The notes: generated by a model not told the origin, from the sequence alone. Positions 54,022 to 63,590 are shown, counted from the first letter of the stretch. The stretch is 64,000 bases of DNA from Pelomonas lactea (GCF_043555885.1 NZ_JBIGHX010000010.1:1-64000); one strand, 5' to 3'. Translations and numbers: made by a program.

Positions 54022-55755
54022 ATGTCCCGCTCGATCGCATCCTCCCGCGTCCTCAGCGCCGCGCTGGCCTTGCCGCTGGCGGCCCTGGCCGCGCCGCCGG
54101 ACTTCGGCCCCAACGTCCACCTGCTGAACCCGGCCACGCCCGGCCTGCAGCAGCGCATCGACGCCATCTACGCCGCCCAGCAGCCCAATCACTTCGGCCC
54201 GCGCCGCGACGCCATCCTGCTGATGCCGGGCACCTACGAGAACCTGCGCATCCCGGTGGGCTTCTACACGCAGGTGCTGGGCCTGGGCCGCCACCCCGAC
54301 GACGTACACGTGGTGGGCGACCTGCGCTCCACGGCGCTGCTGGACAACGACAACGCGACGCAGAACTTCTGGCGCGGTGCCGAGAACTTCTCCGTGACGC
54401 CCACGCTGGGCATCGGCGACAACACGATGCAGTGGGCTGTGTCGCAGGCCGTGCCGTTCCGGCGCATGCACGTGCGCGGCCACATGCGGCTGAACCAGAA
54501 CAACGGCTGGGCCAGCGGCGGCTGGTTCTCGGACGTGCGGGTGGACGGCCAGGTCAACTCGGCGACGCAGCAGCAATGGATCTCGCGCAACAGCGAGTGG
54601 GCGAGCTGGACGGGCGCCAACTGGAACATGGTGTTCGTCGGCGTGCCGCAGGCGCCGGCGGGCGAGTTCCCCACGCCGGGCCGGCGCTTCACCGAGGTCG
54701 GCAAGACGCCGCTGGTGCGCGAGAAGCCCTTCCTGTTCGTCGAGAAGGACGGCGGCTTCGCGGTGCGCGTGCCGGCGCTGCGGCGTGACAGTGCCGGCAT
54801 CTCCTGGGCTGGCGGCGCGTTCACGGCGGGCAAGACCCTGCCCATCGCCCGCTTCTTCATCGCCAAACCGGGCGACACGGCCGCCACGCTGAACGCGCAG
54901 CTGGCCGCCGGCAAGCATCTGCTGTTCACGCCCGGTGAGTACCTGCTGACCGAGACGCTGCAGGTCAAGCGCGCCGGCACCGTCGTGCTGGGCATCGGCT
55001 TCCCGACGCTGCGCTCGGACAACGGCGTGCCGCTGGTGAAGACGGCGGACGTGGACGGGCTGACCGTGTCGGGCCTGTTCCTGGACGCGGGCGCCCAGGA
55101 TGCCGGCGTGCTGATGGAGGTGGGCACGGCCGGCAGCAAGCGCCGCCATTTGGCCGACCCGACGGTGCTGCACGACCTGTTCTTCCGCGTCGGCGGCGCG
55201 GCCGCGGGGCAGGTGCACACGGCGCTGCGCATCCACGCGCACGACACGTTGGTGGACCACACCTGGATCTGGCGCGCCGACCACGGCGAGGGCGTCGGCT
55301 GGGCGCTGAACCCGTCCGCCCACGGCCTGGTGGTGGACGGCGAGGACGTGACCATCTACGGCCTGTTCGTCGAGCACTTCCAGCAGGAGCAGGTGGTCTG
55401 GCGCGGCAATGGCGGGCGGGTCTACTTCTACCAGTCCGAGATCCCGTACGACCCGCCCACGCAGCGCCAGTGGACCAACGCCGCCGGCCGCCGCGGCTTC
55501 GCGTCGTACCAGGTGGCCGACACGGTGACGCGCCACCAGGCCTGGGGCCTGGGCATCTACAGCGTGTTCCTGCAGCCTGACGTCGTGCTGGACCGCGCCA
55601 TCGAGGCGCCCCGGGCGGCGGGCGTGCGTTTCCAGCACATGATCACCGTCTGCCTCGTCGACAAGGGCAGCATCGAGCACGTCATCAACGACGCCGGCGA
55701 CGCCGCGCGCTGCCAGGGCGGCAGCAACACCGCCACGCTGAAGCACTATCCCTGA
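54022..55755 (+). CDS. Large exported beta-helix protein of the actinobacterial 'coagulation factor 5/8-type' group
   Basis: A 577-residue protein with a signal peptide (VLSAALALPLAALA). It has the pattern of a right-handed beta-helix: NVHLLNPATPGLQQRIDAIYAAQQPNHFG near the front, LLMPGTYENLRIPVGFYTQVLGLG, and later ISWAGGAFTAGKTLP and FIAKPGDTAATLNAQLAAGKHLLFTPG. I recall the same blocks in Streptomyces proteins with names such as coagulation factor 5/8-type; those carry extra sugar-binding domains that this one lacks. Likely acts on or binds polysaccharide. It may be a transferred gene, but base composition looks normal. Confidence 0.7.
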   Translation: MSRSIASSRVLSAALALPLAALAAPPDFGPNVHLLNPATPGLQQRIDAIYAAQQPNHFGPRRDAILLMPGTYENLRIPVGFYTQVLGLGRHPDDVHVVGDLRSTALLDNDNATQNFWRGAENFSVTPTLGIGDNTMQWAVSQAVPFRRMHVRGHMRLNQNNGWASGGWFSDVRVDGQVNSATQQQWISRNSEWASWTGANWNMVFVGVPQAPAGEFPTPGRRFTEVGKTPLVREKPFLFVEKDGGFAVRVPALRRDSAGISWAGGAFTAGKTLPIARFFIAKPGDTAATLNAQLAAGKHLLFTPGEYLLTETLQVKRAGTVVLGIGFPTLRSDNGVPLVKTADVDGLTVSGLFLDAGAQDAGVLMEVGTAGSKRRHLADPTVLHDLFFRVGGAAAGQVHTALRIHAHDTLVDHTWIWRADHGEGVGWALNPSAHGLVVDGEDVTIYGLFVEHFQQEQVVWRGNGGRVYFYQSEIPYDPPTQRQWTNAAGRRGFASYQVADTVTRHQAWGLGIYSVFLQPDVVLDRAIEAPRAAGVRFQHMITVCLVDKGSIEHVINDAGDAARCQGGSNTATLKHYP

Positions 55756-55848
55756 GCGCGCCGCGGGGGGCATTGGGCCGCCCCCGGCGGGCGGATGGCG
55801 TTGCCGAGTACGCTCGCGGCCTTTCAGCACAAGGGCAGGGCAACGGCC

Positions 55849-56829
55849 ATGGACAACCTCGACCTCAGCGTGTTGCGCACGGCTGCCGGCTGGCGGGCCG
55901 AGGCGCGCCGCGTCGTGCTGGGCACGATCACGCGCACCTGGGGTTCGGCGCCGCGGCCGGTGGGCTCGCTGGTGGCGGTGCGCGACGACGGGCTCATCGC
56001 CGGCTCGGTGTCCGGCGGCTGCATCGAGGACGACCTCGTCGCGCAGCTGCGTGCCGGCAGCCTGGCGCTGGCACGCCCCACGCCGCTGCGCTACGGCGTC
56101 GGCGCCGAGGAGGCCCGCCGCTTCGGTCTGCCCTGTGGCGGCACGCTGGAGCTGATGCTGGAGCCGCTGGGCCCGCAGTCGGCGCTGGACGAACTGCTGG
56201 CCCGGCTGGCCCGCGGCGAGCGCGTGCGCCGCACGCTGGAGCTGGCCACCGGCGCCGTCATGCTGCAGCCCGCCGCGCGCGGGGCCGACACGCTGGCGCT
56301 GACCGACACGCAGCTCGTCAGCCACCACGGCCCGCAGTGGCGGCTGCTGGTCATCGGCGCCGGGCAGATGACCGACTACCTCGCGCAGATGGCGCAGGCG
56401 CTGGGCTACGGCGTGACCGTGTGCGACCCGCGTGAGGAGTACGCCGACGGCTTCGCGTTGCCCGGCGCCACGCTGACGCGCGACATGCCCGACGACGTCG
56501 TGACCGCCTTCCAGGTGGACGACGCCACCGCCATCGTCGCGCTGACGCACGACCCCAAGCTGGACGACCTCGCGCTGATGGAGGCGCTGAAGAGCCCGGC
56601 CTTCTACGTCGGCGCCATCGGCTCCCGCGTCAACCAGGCCAAGCGCCGCGCCCGGCTGGCCGAGCACTTCGACCTGACCGCCGAGCAGCTGGACCGCCTG
56701 CACGGCCCCGTGGGCCTGGACATCGGTGCCCGCACGCCGCCGGAGATCGCGCTCTCCATCCTGGCGGAGATGACGGCTGTTCGTTACCGCGCGGGCGGCG
56801 CCAGGGCCGAGGCCGGCTGCACGGTCTGA
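55849..56829 (+). CDS. xdhC: XdhC/CoxI-family protein
   Basis: A 326-residue protein of the XdhC family. The N-terminal domain has TRTWGSAPRPVGSLVAV and GSVSGGCIEDDLV with the conserved Cys, followed by GLPCGGTLELMLEPL. The C-terminal half is a Rossmann fold (LVIGAGQMTDYLAQMAQALG) ending in DIGARTPPEIALSILAEM. XdhC binds molybdenum cofactor and inserts it, after sulfuration, into xanthine dehydrogenase-type enzymes. No xdhA or xdhB lies here, so its client enzyme is elsewhere. The symbol is by family. Confidence 0.85.
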   Translation: MDNLDLSVLRTAAGWRAEARRVVLGTITRTWGSAPRPVGSLVAVRDDGLIAGSVSGGCIEDDLVAQLRAGSLALARPTPLRYGVGAEEARRFGLPCGGTLELMLEPLGPQSALDELLARLARGERVRRTLELATGAVMLQPAARGADTLALTDTQLVSHHGPQWRLLVIGAGQMTDYLAQMAQALGYGVTVCDPREEYADGFALPGATLTRDMPDDVVTAFQVDDATAIVALTHDPKLDDLALMEALKSPAFYVGAIGSRVNQAKRRARLAEHFDLTAEQLDRLHGPVGLDIGARTPPEIALSILAEMTAVRYRAGGARAEAGCTV

Positions 56830-56847
56830 TCGGCGTAGTGCCCTTTT

Positions 56848-57108
56848 CGGGCCGAGCGCCGGGCCGCTCCCAAGCCGGCCCGTCAGGCGATGTGCACGCG
56901 GCTCGATGCCGCGTGCATCGCCGTCCCCTCGGGGGACCGTCCAACGTACTCGTTGGACGAGGGGCGTGTGTTCCGGGCCGAGCGCCGGGCCGCGCCAAGC
57001 CGGTCCGTCTGGCGATGTGCGAGCGGGGCATGCCCCGTGAGCATCGCCGCCCCCTCGGGGGGCCGACCAGGCACGCCTGCGTTCAGCAGGGCGCGACTGG
57101 GCGAGGGG
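56848..57108 (+). repeat. Dispersed palindromic repeat, copy 4: tandem A-B-C pair
   Basis: Two complete units follow each other: A 56848-56882, B 56886-56922, C 56925-56964, then A 56974-57007, B 57011-57048, C 57051-57108. Unit 1 resembles copy 1 in reverse. In unit 2 the stems are kept but the bases differ: module B has GCGGGGC/GCCCCGT instead of GCGGC/GCCGC, and the loop of C is longer. The pair lies between two convergent genes, 4 bp from the stop of the lower one. Confidence 0.85.
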
Positions 57109-57112
57109 CTCA

Positions 57113-57736
57113 CTACTTCATGGTGTAGCCGCGGCCGTCCATGCAGGCCTCGACGGCGCGGTTGAACACGCTGGCGTCGGCCTGCGCGTTGGGCTGCGTC
57201 GTCGCCCAGCGGTTGCAGTCGCGCCGGTCGTTCTCCAGCTGCTCGTTGGACTGGCCGTTGCGCGGGTAGATGATGGGATCGGCCTTGGGAGGGGGTGGTG
57301 CCGGTGCCGGCTGCACCTGGGCAACGACCGGCTCCGGTGGCGGCGCGACGACGGCATAGCCTTCGGGTACCGCACGGTAGTACACGCCGTTGGCGTAGTA
57401 GTACGGCAGGCCGCCCAGCGTCACCGTCACGTAGGCCGGCGGCAGCAGCGGGATGACGACGCCCACCCGCGGCGCCACGACGCGGTAGCGCGGCCCGTAG
57501 GGCTGGTACCAGACGCCGCCGTGGAACCAGTAGCGCCCCGGGCCCGCGCCCACGACGACGGCGCCGCGCGGCACGTACGGCGCCACGTAGCCGGGGGCGG
57601 GGTAGTAGTGGTCGTGGTGGTAGCGGTTGTCGAACACCATGCCGATGTTGGCGCGCACGCGCACGTCGGCGTGGGCGGGGAGGGCGGCGCACAGCGCGAG
57701 CAGCGCGGCGGCGGAGGCGTGGAGCAGGGTCTTCAT
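57113..57736 (-). CDS. Exported YXP-rich protein (DUF6515-like)
   Basis: A 207-residue protein with a signal peptide (MKTLLHASAAALLALCAALPAHA). The mature part has Tyr/Pro/Gly-rich repeats (DHYYPAPGYVAPYVPRGAVV; GGLPYYYANGVYYRAVPEGYAVV) and a Pro-rich linker, then a short helical end (DRRDCNRWATTQPNAQADASVFNRAVEACMDGRGY, residues 170-205). The Tyr-rich strands recall DUF6515. Function unknown; perhaps outer-membrane associated. A TTG at 57745 is an alternative start three codons earlier. Confidence 0.72.
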   Translation of the reverse strand: MKTLLHASAAALLALCAALPAHADVRVRANIGMVFDNRYHHDHYYPAPGYVAPYVPRGAVVVGAGPGRYWFHGGVWYQPYGPRYRVVAPRVGVVIPLLPPAYVTVTLGGLPYYYANGVYYRAVPEGYAVVAPPPEPVVAQVQPAPAPPPPKADPIIYPRNGQSNEQLENDRRDCNRWATTQPNAQADASVFNRAVEACMDGRGYTMK

Positions 57737-57855
57737 CGTCTTCAACCTGGAACCGGGGTGACAAGGGCAACGCCGACAGGCTGCGCCGCGTGGACGTCGC
57801 CGGCATTGCGGCCACGTAAAGTTCGCCGCTTCACCTGTCGCCCCGCTGTCTCGCC

Positions 57856-58482
57856 ATGATCGAACTGCACTACTTTCCCAGCAACGCCAGCTTCGCCCCG
57901 CACATCCTGCTGGAGGAAATGGGCGTCCCGTTCACGCTGCGCGTCGTGGACCGCGCCAACAACGAGCACAAGTCACCGGCCTACCTGAAGCTCAACCCCA
58001 ACGGCCTGATCCCGACGCTGGTGGACGGCGACCTGGTGCTGTACGAGACCGCCGCCATCCTGATGCACCTGGCGGACTGCCACCCAGGCTTCGCGCCGGC
58101 GCCCGGCACGCCCGAGCGGGCCGAGTACTACAAGTGGATGGTGTGGCTGACCAACACGCTGCAGGCCATGCTGATCCACTACTTTTACCCCGACCGCATG
58201 GCCACCGACGCCGCCGAGGTGAAGGCCCGCGCCGAGGCGCAGGTGGCGCCGATGCTGGACCAGCTGGATGCCCACCTGGCTCGCCACGGCGGCGACTGGT
58301 TCCTGGGCAGCGAGTACACGGCCGTCGACCCGCTGGCCTTCATGCTGTGCCGCTGGACGCGCATGCAGGCCCGCCCGGCCAAGACGCGGCCGGCTTTGGG
58401 CGCCTACCTGAAGCGGGTGTTCGACCGCCCGGCCACGCAGCGCGTGGTGGCCAAGGAGCAGCTGCCGGACCCGGTGTACTGA
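57856..58482 (+). CDS. Glutathione S-transferase family protein
   Basis: A 208-residue GST with a thioredoxin-like front (IELHYFPSNASFAPHILLEEMGVPF; NPNGLIPTLVDGDLVLYETAAILMHLAD, with the glutathione-binding ETAAI) and the helical domain (FLGSEYTAVDPLAFMLCRW near 153). It conjugates or reduces with glutathione; the substrate cannot be assigned. The start ATG at 57856 has no clear ribosome site. It is convergent with sppA. Confidence 0.9.
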   Translation: MIELHYFPSNASFAPHILLEEMGVPFTLRVVDRANNEHKSPAYLKLNPNGLIPTLVDGDLVLYETAAILMHLADCHPGFAPAPGTPERAEYYKWMVWLTNTLQAMLIHYFYPDRMATDAAEVKARAEAQVAPMLDQLDAHLARHGGDWFLGSEYTAVDPLAFMLCRWTRMQARPAKTRPALGAYLKRVFDRPATQRVVAKEQLPDPVY

Positions 58483-58504
58483 CCCGGCCTGCGGCGCAGG
58501 CGCC

Positions 58505-60385
58505 TCAGGGCGCCGCGCACAGGCAGTGCACCACCGCCGCCCGCTCCCACTTGCCCTGCGCCGACAGCCGGGCCAGCTCGCGCAGCGTGGCCAGCTCCTC
58601 GACGACGGGCGCCGGCAGCGCATCCAGGCCCAGCGCCTGCCCCACCGCCTGGGCCAGCGGGGGCGCCATCACGTCACCCAGCGACGCCAGCAGCCGCTCG
58701 CTGCGGCTGAGGTCGCGTTCCACGTAGGCCAGGCGCGGCTTGTCGCCGTCCTTGACCTCCAGCTTGGCCAGCTTCACGGCCGTCTGTACCGCGTCGTCCA
58801 GGCTGCCCAACCGGTCGACGAGGCCGCGCTCCCTGGCCTGCGCACCGGTCCAGATGCGGCCCTGCGCCACCGCGTCGATCTTCTGCGGCGTCGTCTTGCG
58901 CGCCTCGGCGGCCAGGCCGGTGAAGCGGGCGTAGACGTGGTCGATGCCCGACTGCACGATGGCCTGCAGGCGAGGTTCCAGCGGACGGCGCACGTCGTAG
59001 CCGCCGGCCAGCCAGCTGGTCGTCACGCCGCCGGTGTGCAGCGACAGCTTGTCCAGCAGCTTCTCGGCCGTGGGCAGCATGACGAGCACGCCGATGCTGC
59101 CGGTGATGGTGCCGGCGTCGGCGATGACGGCGTCGCTGCTGGTGGCGATCCAGTAGCCGCCCGAGGCCGCCACGTCGCCCATGGACACGACGACCGGCTT
59201 GCCGGCCGCGCGCGTCAGCTCCAGCTCGCGGCGCACGATCTCGGACGCGAAGGCGCTGCCACCCGGCGAATTCACGCGCAGCACGACGGCCTTGATGGCG
59301 TCATCCTCGCGCGCCTTGCGGATCAGGCGCGCCGTGGAATCGCCGCCGATGCGGCCCGGGCCGGCGTCGCCGTCGACGATCTCGCCCTCGGCCACGACGA
59401 TGCCCACGCCCGGCTGCAGCGTCGTCGGCGCACCGGCGTCCTTCACATGCGCCAGGTACTCGCCCAGCTGCACCTGGCGGAAGCTCTTGCTCGGCTCGTC
59501 CTTCGCGCCCTTGGCGATCAGCAGCTCGCGCATCTGGTCGCGCGTCTTCAGGCCGTCCACCAGCCTGGCCTTGAGCGCCAGCTGGGCCGTGTCGCCCTGC
59601 ACGTCGGCCAGGCGCTGCGGCAGCTCGGCGATGTCCTTGGCGATGCTGCCGGCCTCCAGCTTGCGCGCCGCCTCGATGGCGCCGGTGAAGCCGTTCCACA
59701 GCTCGCCGTAGACCAGGCCTTCCGCCTCCTGCGTCGCCGGGCTGGGGCCGGTGGCGGTGTAGGTCTCGGCGAAGTTCTTGTACGTGCCGGCCTTGATGAC
59801 GTGCGGCGTCACGCCCACGCGGTCCAGCGCGTCCTTGTAGTAGGTGCGGTAGCGGCCGAAGCCTTCCAGCATCACCATGCCCATGGGGTGCAGGTAGACC
59901 TCGTTGGCCTGCGCCGCCAGGAAGTAGCCGCGCTGGCTGTAGTTGTCGGCATAGGCCAGCACCGGCTTGCCGCTGCGCTTGAAGCGCTGCAGCGCGGCCG
60001 CCACCTCGTGCAGGCTGGCCAGGCCGGCGCCCTGCAGGCCTTCCACGTCCAGCAGCACGGCGCCCACCTGCGGGTCGCGCGCGGCCTGGTCCAGCACGGC
60101 CAGCACGTCGCGCAGCCGCGTCTGGTGCGGCACGCTCTGGCCCTGCGCCTGCGCCATCAGCTGCTGGCGCGGGCTGCCGGAGAACTGCTCGACGAGGTTG
60201 CCGTCCAGCTTCACGACCAGCGTCGTCTTCTCGGCCAGCGGCTTCGGCCCGCGCGTCAGCAGTGCCGTCACGACGATGACGATCAGCAGCAGCACGAACA
60301 GGTTCATCAGCGCGCGGCGCGTGCCGTCGAGCAGCCACCAGGCCTTGGAGAACAGCCAGCCGAGCTTGGAGAACAGGGACTTCAT
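58505..60385 (-). CDS. sppA: Signal peptide peptidase SppA, 67-kDa type
   Basis: A 626-residue membrane protease that degrades leftover signal peptides. A single helix lies at about 27-44. Two S49 domains follow; the catalytic pair is K203 in TYKNFAE and S408 in GDVAASGGYWIA, matching K209 and S409 of E. coli SppA. NSPGGSAFASEIVRREL is also typical. It is monocistronic and divergent from the glutamate synthase-like gene with 85 bp between starts. Confidence 0.95.
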   Translation of the reverse strand: MKSLFSKLGWLFSKAWWLLDGTRRALMNLFVLLLIVIVVTALLTRGPKPLAEKTTLVVKLDGNLVEQFSGSPRQQLMAQAQGQSVPHQTRLRDVLAVLDQAARDPQVGAVLLDVEGLQGAGLASLHEVAAALQRFKRSGKPVLAYADNYSQRGYFLAAQANEVYLHPMGMVMLEGFGRYRTYYKDALDRVGVTPHVIKAGTYKNFAETYTATGPSPATQEAEGLVYGELWNGFTGAIEAARKLEAGSIAKDIAELPQRLADVQGDTAQLALKARLVDGLKTRDQMRELLIAKGAKDEPSKSFRQVQLGEYLAHVKDAGAPTTLQPGVGIVVAEGEIVDGDAGPGRIGGDSTARLIRKAREDDAIKAVVLRVNSPGGSAFASEIVRRELELTRAAGKPVVVSMGDVAASGGYWIATSSDAVIADAGTITGSIGVLVMLPTAEKLLDKLSLHTGGVTTSWLAGGYDVRRPLEPRLQAIVQSGIDHVYARFTGLAAEARKTTPQKIDAVAQGRIWTGAQARERGLVDRLGSLDDAVQTAVKLAKLEVKDGDKPRLAYVERDLSRSERLLASLGDVMAPPLAQAVGQALGLDALPAPVVEELATLRELARLSAQGKWERAAVVHCLCAAP

Positions 60386-60470
60386 CGAGGCGAATCCTGA
60401 GGGTTGACGCGGGCCGATTGTGTAGGCCGGCGGCTTTAAGCTCTGCAGGTCACGGTTGCGAGGATCCCTC

Positions 60471-62123
60471 ATGCTTGCTTGGCCCGGTTGGACGCGCCGC
60501 CTCAACCAGCATTTCCCGCTGCGTTACGCCACCTGGGTGCTGTGCGGCCTGCTGGCGCTGTTCTTCGCCGTCCGCTGGATGGGCGGCCTGGCGGAGGGCC
60601 TGCTGGTGCTGCTGTTCCTGGCGCTGTCGCTGCTGGGCCTGCGCGACGTGCGCCAGACGCGCCACTCCATCCTGCGCAACTACCCCGTCATCGGTCACCT
60701 GCGTTTCCTGCTGGAGTTCATCCGGCCCGAGATCCGCCAGTACTTCCTGGAGGGCGACACCGACGCCGCGCCGTTCTCCCGCGCGCAGCGCTCCATCGTC
60801 TACCAGCGCGCCAAGGGCGACCCCGACCAGCGCCCCTTCGGCACGCAGCTGGACGTGGGCGTGCGCGGCTACGAGTGGATCAACCACTCGCTGGTGCCGA
60901 CTCATCTCACGAGCCACGACTTCCGCATCACCATCGGCGCGAGCCGCGCGCAGCCTTACTCGGCCAGCGTGTTCAACATCTCGGCGATGAGCTTCGGCGC
61001 GCTGTCGGCCAACGCCATCCTGGCGCTGAACCGGGGCGCGAAGCTGGGCGGCTTCGCGCACGACACCGGCGAGGGCTCCATCAGCGTTCACCACCGCCAG
61101 CACGGCGGCGACCTGATCTGGGAGATCGGCTCGGGCTACTTCGGCTGCCGCAACGACGACGGCTCGTTCAGCGCGGGCAAGTTCCAGGCTGCAGCCGTGG
61201 ACCCGCAGGTCAAGATGATCGAGCTCAAGCTCAGCCAGGGCGCCAAGCCGGGCCATGGCGGCGTGCTGCCGGGCCCCAAGGTCACGCCCGAGATCGCCGC
61301 CGCGCGCGGCGTGCCCATCGGCGTGGACTGCATCTCGCCGGCCCGCCACAGCGCGTTCTCCACGCCGGTGGAGATGATGCGGTTCATCGAGCAGCTGCGC
61401 ACGTTGTCCGGCGGCAAGCCCACCGGCTTCAAGCTGTGCATCGGCCATCCCTGGGAATGGTTCGCCATCTGCAAGGCGATGCTGGAGACCGGCATCACGC
61501 CCGACTTCATCGTCGTCGACGGCGCCGAAGGCGGCACCGGCGCGGCGCCGCTGGAGTTCACCAACTACGTCGGCGCGCCGCTGCAGGAAGGGCTGCTGCT
61601 CATCCACAACACGCTGGTGGGCCTGAACCTGCGCGACAAGATCAAGATCGGCTGCGCCGGCAAGGTCACCAGCGCCTTCGACATCGTGCGCCTGATGGCA
61701 CTCGGCGCCGACTGGTGCAACTCCGGTCGCGGCTTCATGTTCGCGCTGGGCTGCATCCAGGCCCAGGCCTGCCACACGGGCCATTGCCCCACCGGCGTGA
61801 CAACGCAAGACGCCACCCGCCAGCGCGCCATCGTCGTGCCCGACAAGGCGCAACGCGTCGCCAACTTCCACCAGAACACGCTGAAGGCGCTGAAGGAACT
61901 GGTGGAAGCCGCCGGCCTGTGCCATCCGCAGGAGATCACGGCCCAGCACATCGTGCACCGCCTGGACAAGCACGAGGTCAAGCTGCTGGCCAACCTGCTG
62001 CCTTTCGTGGAGCCCGGCGCCATCCTGCGCGGCGAGGTGCAGCACAACACCTTCCGCATCTACTGGCCGCTGGCCAGTGCGCACAGCTTTGCGCCGCAAG
62101 GCGACATCCAGCGCTCACCCTGA
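60471..62123 (+). CDS. FMN-binding glutamate synthase-family protein (membrane anchored)
   Basis: A 550-residue protein: two helices near 18-60 (WVLCGLLALFFAVRW; LLVLLFLALSLLGL) anchor a GltB FMN domain (ISAMSFGALSANAILALNRGAKLGG; VDGAEGGTGAAPLEF; HNTLVGLNLRDKIKIGCAGKV). The 3Fe-4S ligands of GltB are in the segment GCIQAQACHTGHCPTGV. It has no amidotransferase domain, so it is not complete glutamate synthase. Its real substrate is unknown. The start at 60471 follows an AGGA ribosome site; a TTG at 60456 is an alternative. Confidence 0.88.
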   Translation: MLAWPGWTRRLNQHFPLRYATWVLCGLLALFFAVRWMGGLAEGLLVLLFLALSLLGLRDVRQTRHSILRNYPVIGHLRFLLEFIRPEIRQYFLEGDTDAAPFSRAQRSIVYQRAKGDPDQRPFGTQLDVGVRGYEWINHSLVPTHLTSHDFRITIGASRAQPYSASVFNISAMSFGALSANAILALNRGAKLGGFAHDTGEGSISVHHRQHGGDLIWEIGSGYFGCRNDDGSFSAGKFQAAAVDPQVKMIELKLSQGAKPGHGGVLPGPKVTPEIAAARGVPIGVDCISPARHSAFSTPVEMMRFIEQLRTLSGGKPTGFKLCIGHPWEWFAICKAMLETGITPDFIVVDGAEGGTGAAPLEFTNYVGAPLQEGLLLIHNTLVGLNLRDKIKIGCAGKVTSAFDIVRLMALGADWCNSGRGFMFALGCIQAQACHTGHCPTGVTTQDATRQRAIVVPDKAQRVANFHQNTLKALKELVEAAGLCHPQEITAQHIVHRLDKHEVKLLANLLPFVEPGAILRGEVQHNTFRIYWPLASAHSFAPQGDIQRSP

Positions 62124-62217
62124 TTCGCGTGCCGCCTGGACGAGGGGGAAAAAGTCTACAAACTAGGGGGGTGCCGGCCAAAACGCGCACAATGCTGGGC
62201 GATTTCCTGGCAGTTAC

Positions 62218-62865
62218 ATGTTCACCGTCTACCTCCTCCGCCTCAGCGAGCCCACCCTGCAGCGCACGCGCTCGCTGCTGCTGAGGGCCGATGGCGTGGA
62301 ACTGGCGGGCAGCAACTCCGTGCTGGGTGACGCGCTGGGCGAGCTGGCCGCGCTGGCGCCGGACATCGTCGCCTGCGACCTGCGCCTGACCGACAGCCAC
62401 GCGATGCGCGTCGCCGCCGAGCTGGGCCGCCTGCCGGTGCGCCCGCAGCTGCTGCTGCTCACACCCACGGCCGACGACCTGCAGCTGTTCGCCGCGCTCA
62501 GCGCCGGCGCCAATGCATACCACGTGGACGACGGCAGCGGCACCGGGCTGGTGGAGGCGCTGACGCGGCTGCACGAGCGCCGCGCCATGCTCAGCCCGCA
62601 GCTGGCCCGTCAGGCGCTGGCGGCCTTCGGCATCGAGCGCAGCCCGCTGGCGCTGGCCCGCCAGGCCGCCGCCGCGCTGGACGCCACGCCCGCCGGCCGG
62701 CAGATCGATCAGTCCACCCGCCACCTGCTGACGCTGCTGGCGCAAGGCCTGCTTCTGGCCGAGATCGCGACGCTGTGGAAACAGCATGTCGCCGACATCG
62801 AAGGCCGCGTCTGGCGCCTGGTGCGGCTGCTGCACGTCCGCTCGCGCGAACTGCTGATCGCCTGA
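62218..62865 (+). CDS. Response regulator-like protein with degenerate receiver
   Basis: A 215-residue protein. Residues 1-115 resemble a receiver domain (VYLLRLSEPTLQRTRSLLL; DIVACDLRLTDSHAMRVAAEL; PQLLLLTPTADDLQLFAALSAGANAYHV). D54 is in the right place, but the acidic pair at the front is lost. The rest has a weak LuxR-like end (QGLLLAEIATLWKQHVADIEGRVWRLVRLL) without a clear recognition helix. So it may be a partner-binding rather than a normal phospho-switch. It stands alone; no kinase is adjacent. Confidence 0.7.
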   Translation: MFTVYLLRLSEPTLQRTRSLLLRADGVELAGSNSVLGDALGELAALAPDIVACDLRLTDSHAMRVAAELGRLPVRPQLLLLTPTADDLQLFAALSAGANAYHVDDGSGTGLVEALTRLHERRAMLSPQLARQALAAFGIERSPLALARQAAAALDATPAGRQIDQSTRHLLTLLAQGLLLAEIATLWKQHVADIEGRVWRLVRLLHVRSRELLIA

Positions 62866-62886
62866 CCCGGCGCTCGGCCGGAACAC

Positions 62887-63516
62887 TCAGCCCGCGATCG
62901 GCACCGTGTCGATGAAGCTCTGACGCTGGGACAGCTTGTCCATGTGGCGCGCCAGGTTGGGGTAGTCGTCGCGCCAGGCGATGTCCGGGAAGCGGAACTC
63001 CAGCCAGCCCAGGGCGCAGCCCACCGAGATGTCGGCCAGCGAGAAATGGTTGCCCGAGCACCAGGCCTTGTCGCCCAGGCCCTGGCTCATCGCCGCCAGC
63101 GCGGCGTTGACCTTGCCGAGCTGGCGGTCAATCCAGGCCGGGCTGCGCTGCTCGGCGGTGCGGTGGGCCCAGGTGCGCTCCATGCGGGCCAGGATGCCGG
63201 CGTCCATGATGCCGTCGGCCAGCGCCTCCCAGGTGCGCACCTCGCAGCGCTCGCGACCGCGCTCGGGGATGAGCTTGCCCACCGGCGACAGCGTGTCCAC
63301 GTACTCGACGATGACGCGCGAGTCGAACACCGCGCCGGTGATGGAGTCCTGGCCTTCCATGACCAGGCAGGGCACCTTGCCCAGCGGGTTCATCTTCAGG
63401 ATGGCGTCGCTGCCCCAGACGTCTTCGAGCACCAGCTGGTAGTCGAGCTTCTTCTCGGCCATCACGATGCGCACCTTGCGCACGTAAGGGCTGGTGAGCG
63501 AACCGATCAACTTCAT
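62887..63516 (-). CDS. Glutathione S-transferase family protein
   Basis: A 209-residue GST, a different subtype from the one at 57856: MKLIGSLTSPYVRKVRIVMAEKKLDYQLVL at the front, NPLGKVPCLVMEGQDS and DSRVIVEYVDTLSP for glutathione binding, and HFSLADISVGCALGWLEFR in the helical domain. The ATG at 63516 starts the first strand; an ATG at 63525 would add three residues. The function is glutathione transfer on an unknown compound. Confidence 0.9.
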   Translation of the reverse strand: MKLIGSLTSPYVRKVRIVMAEKKLDYQLVLEDVWGSDAILKMNPLGKVPCLVMEGQDSITGAVFDSRVIVEYVDTLSPVGKLIPERGRERCEVRTWEALADGIMDAGILARMERTWAHRTAEQRSPAWIDRQLGKVNAALAAMSQGLGDKAWCSGNHFSLADISVGCALGWLEFRFPDIAWRDDYPNLARHMDKLSQRQSFIDTVPIAG

Positions 63517-63590
63517 CGCGGTCATAGGGCAAACACGGGGGTCACAAGTCGAAACGATTCTAGCCAGCGGCCCTGGGCGGTCTGCCCGTG

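Noticed and set aside
56848..57108. Possible CRISPR array
   Set aside because: Only two units, each with internal palindromes and diverged sequence, and no cas genes; this is a tandem pair of dispersed repeats.
56890..57165. Short open frames inside the A-B-C repeats
   Set aside because: They arise at each repeat copy in both strands because of the conserved palindromes, and they start or end at the arms. No domain or ribosome site.
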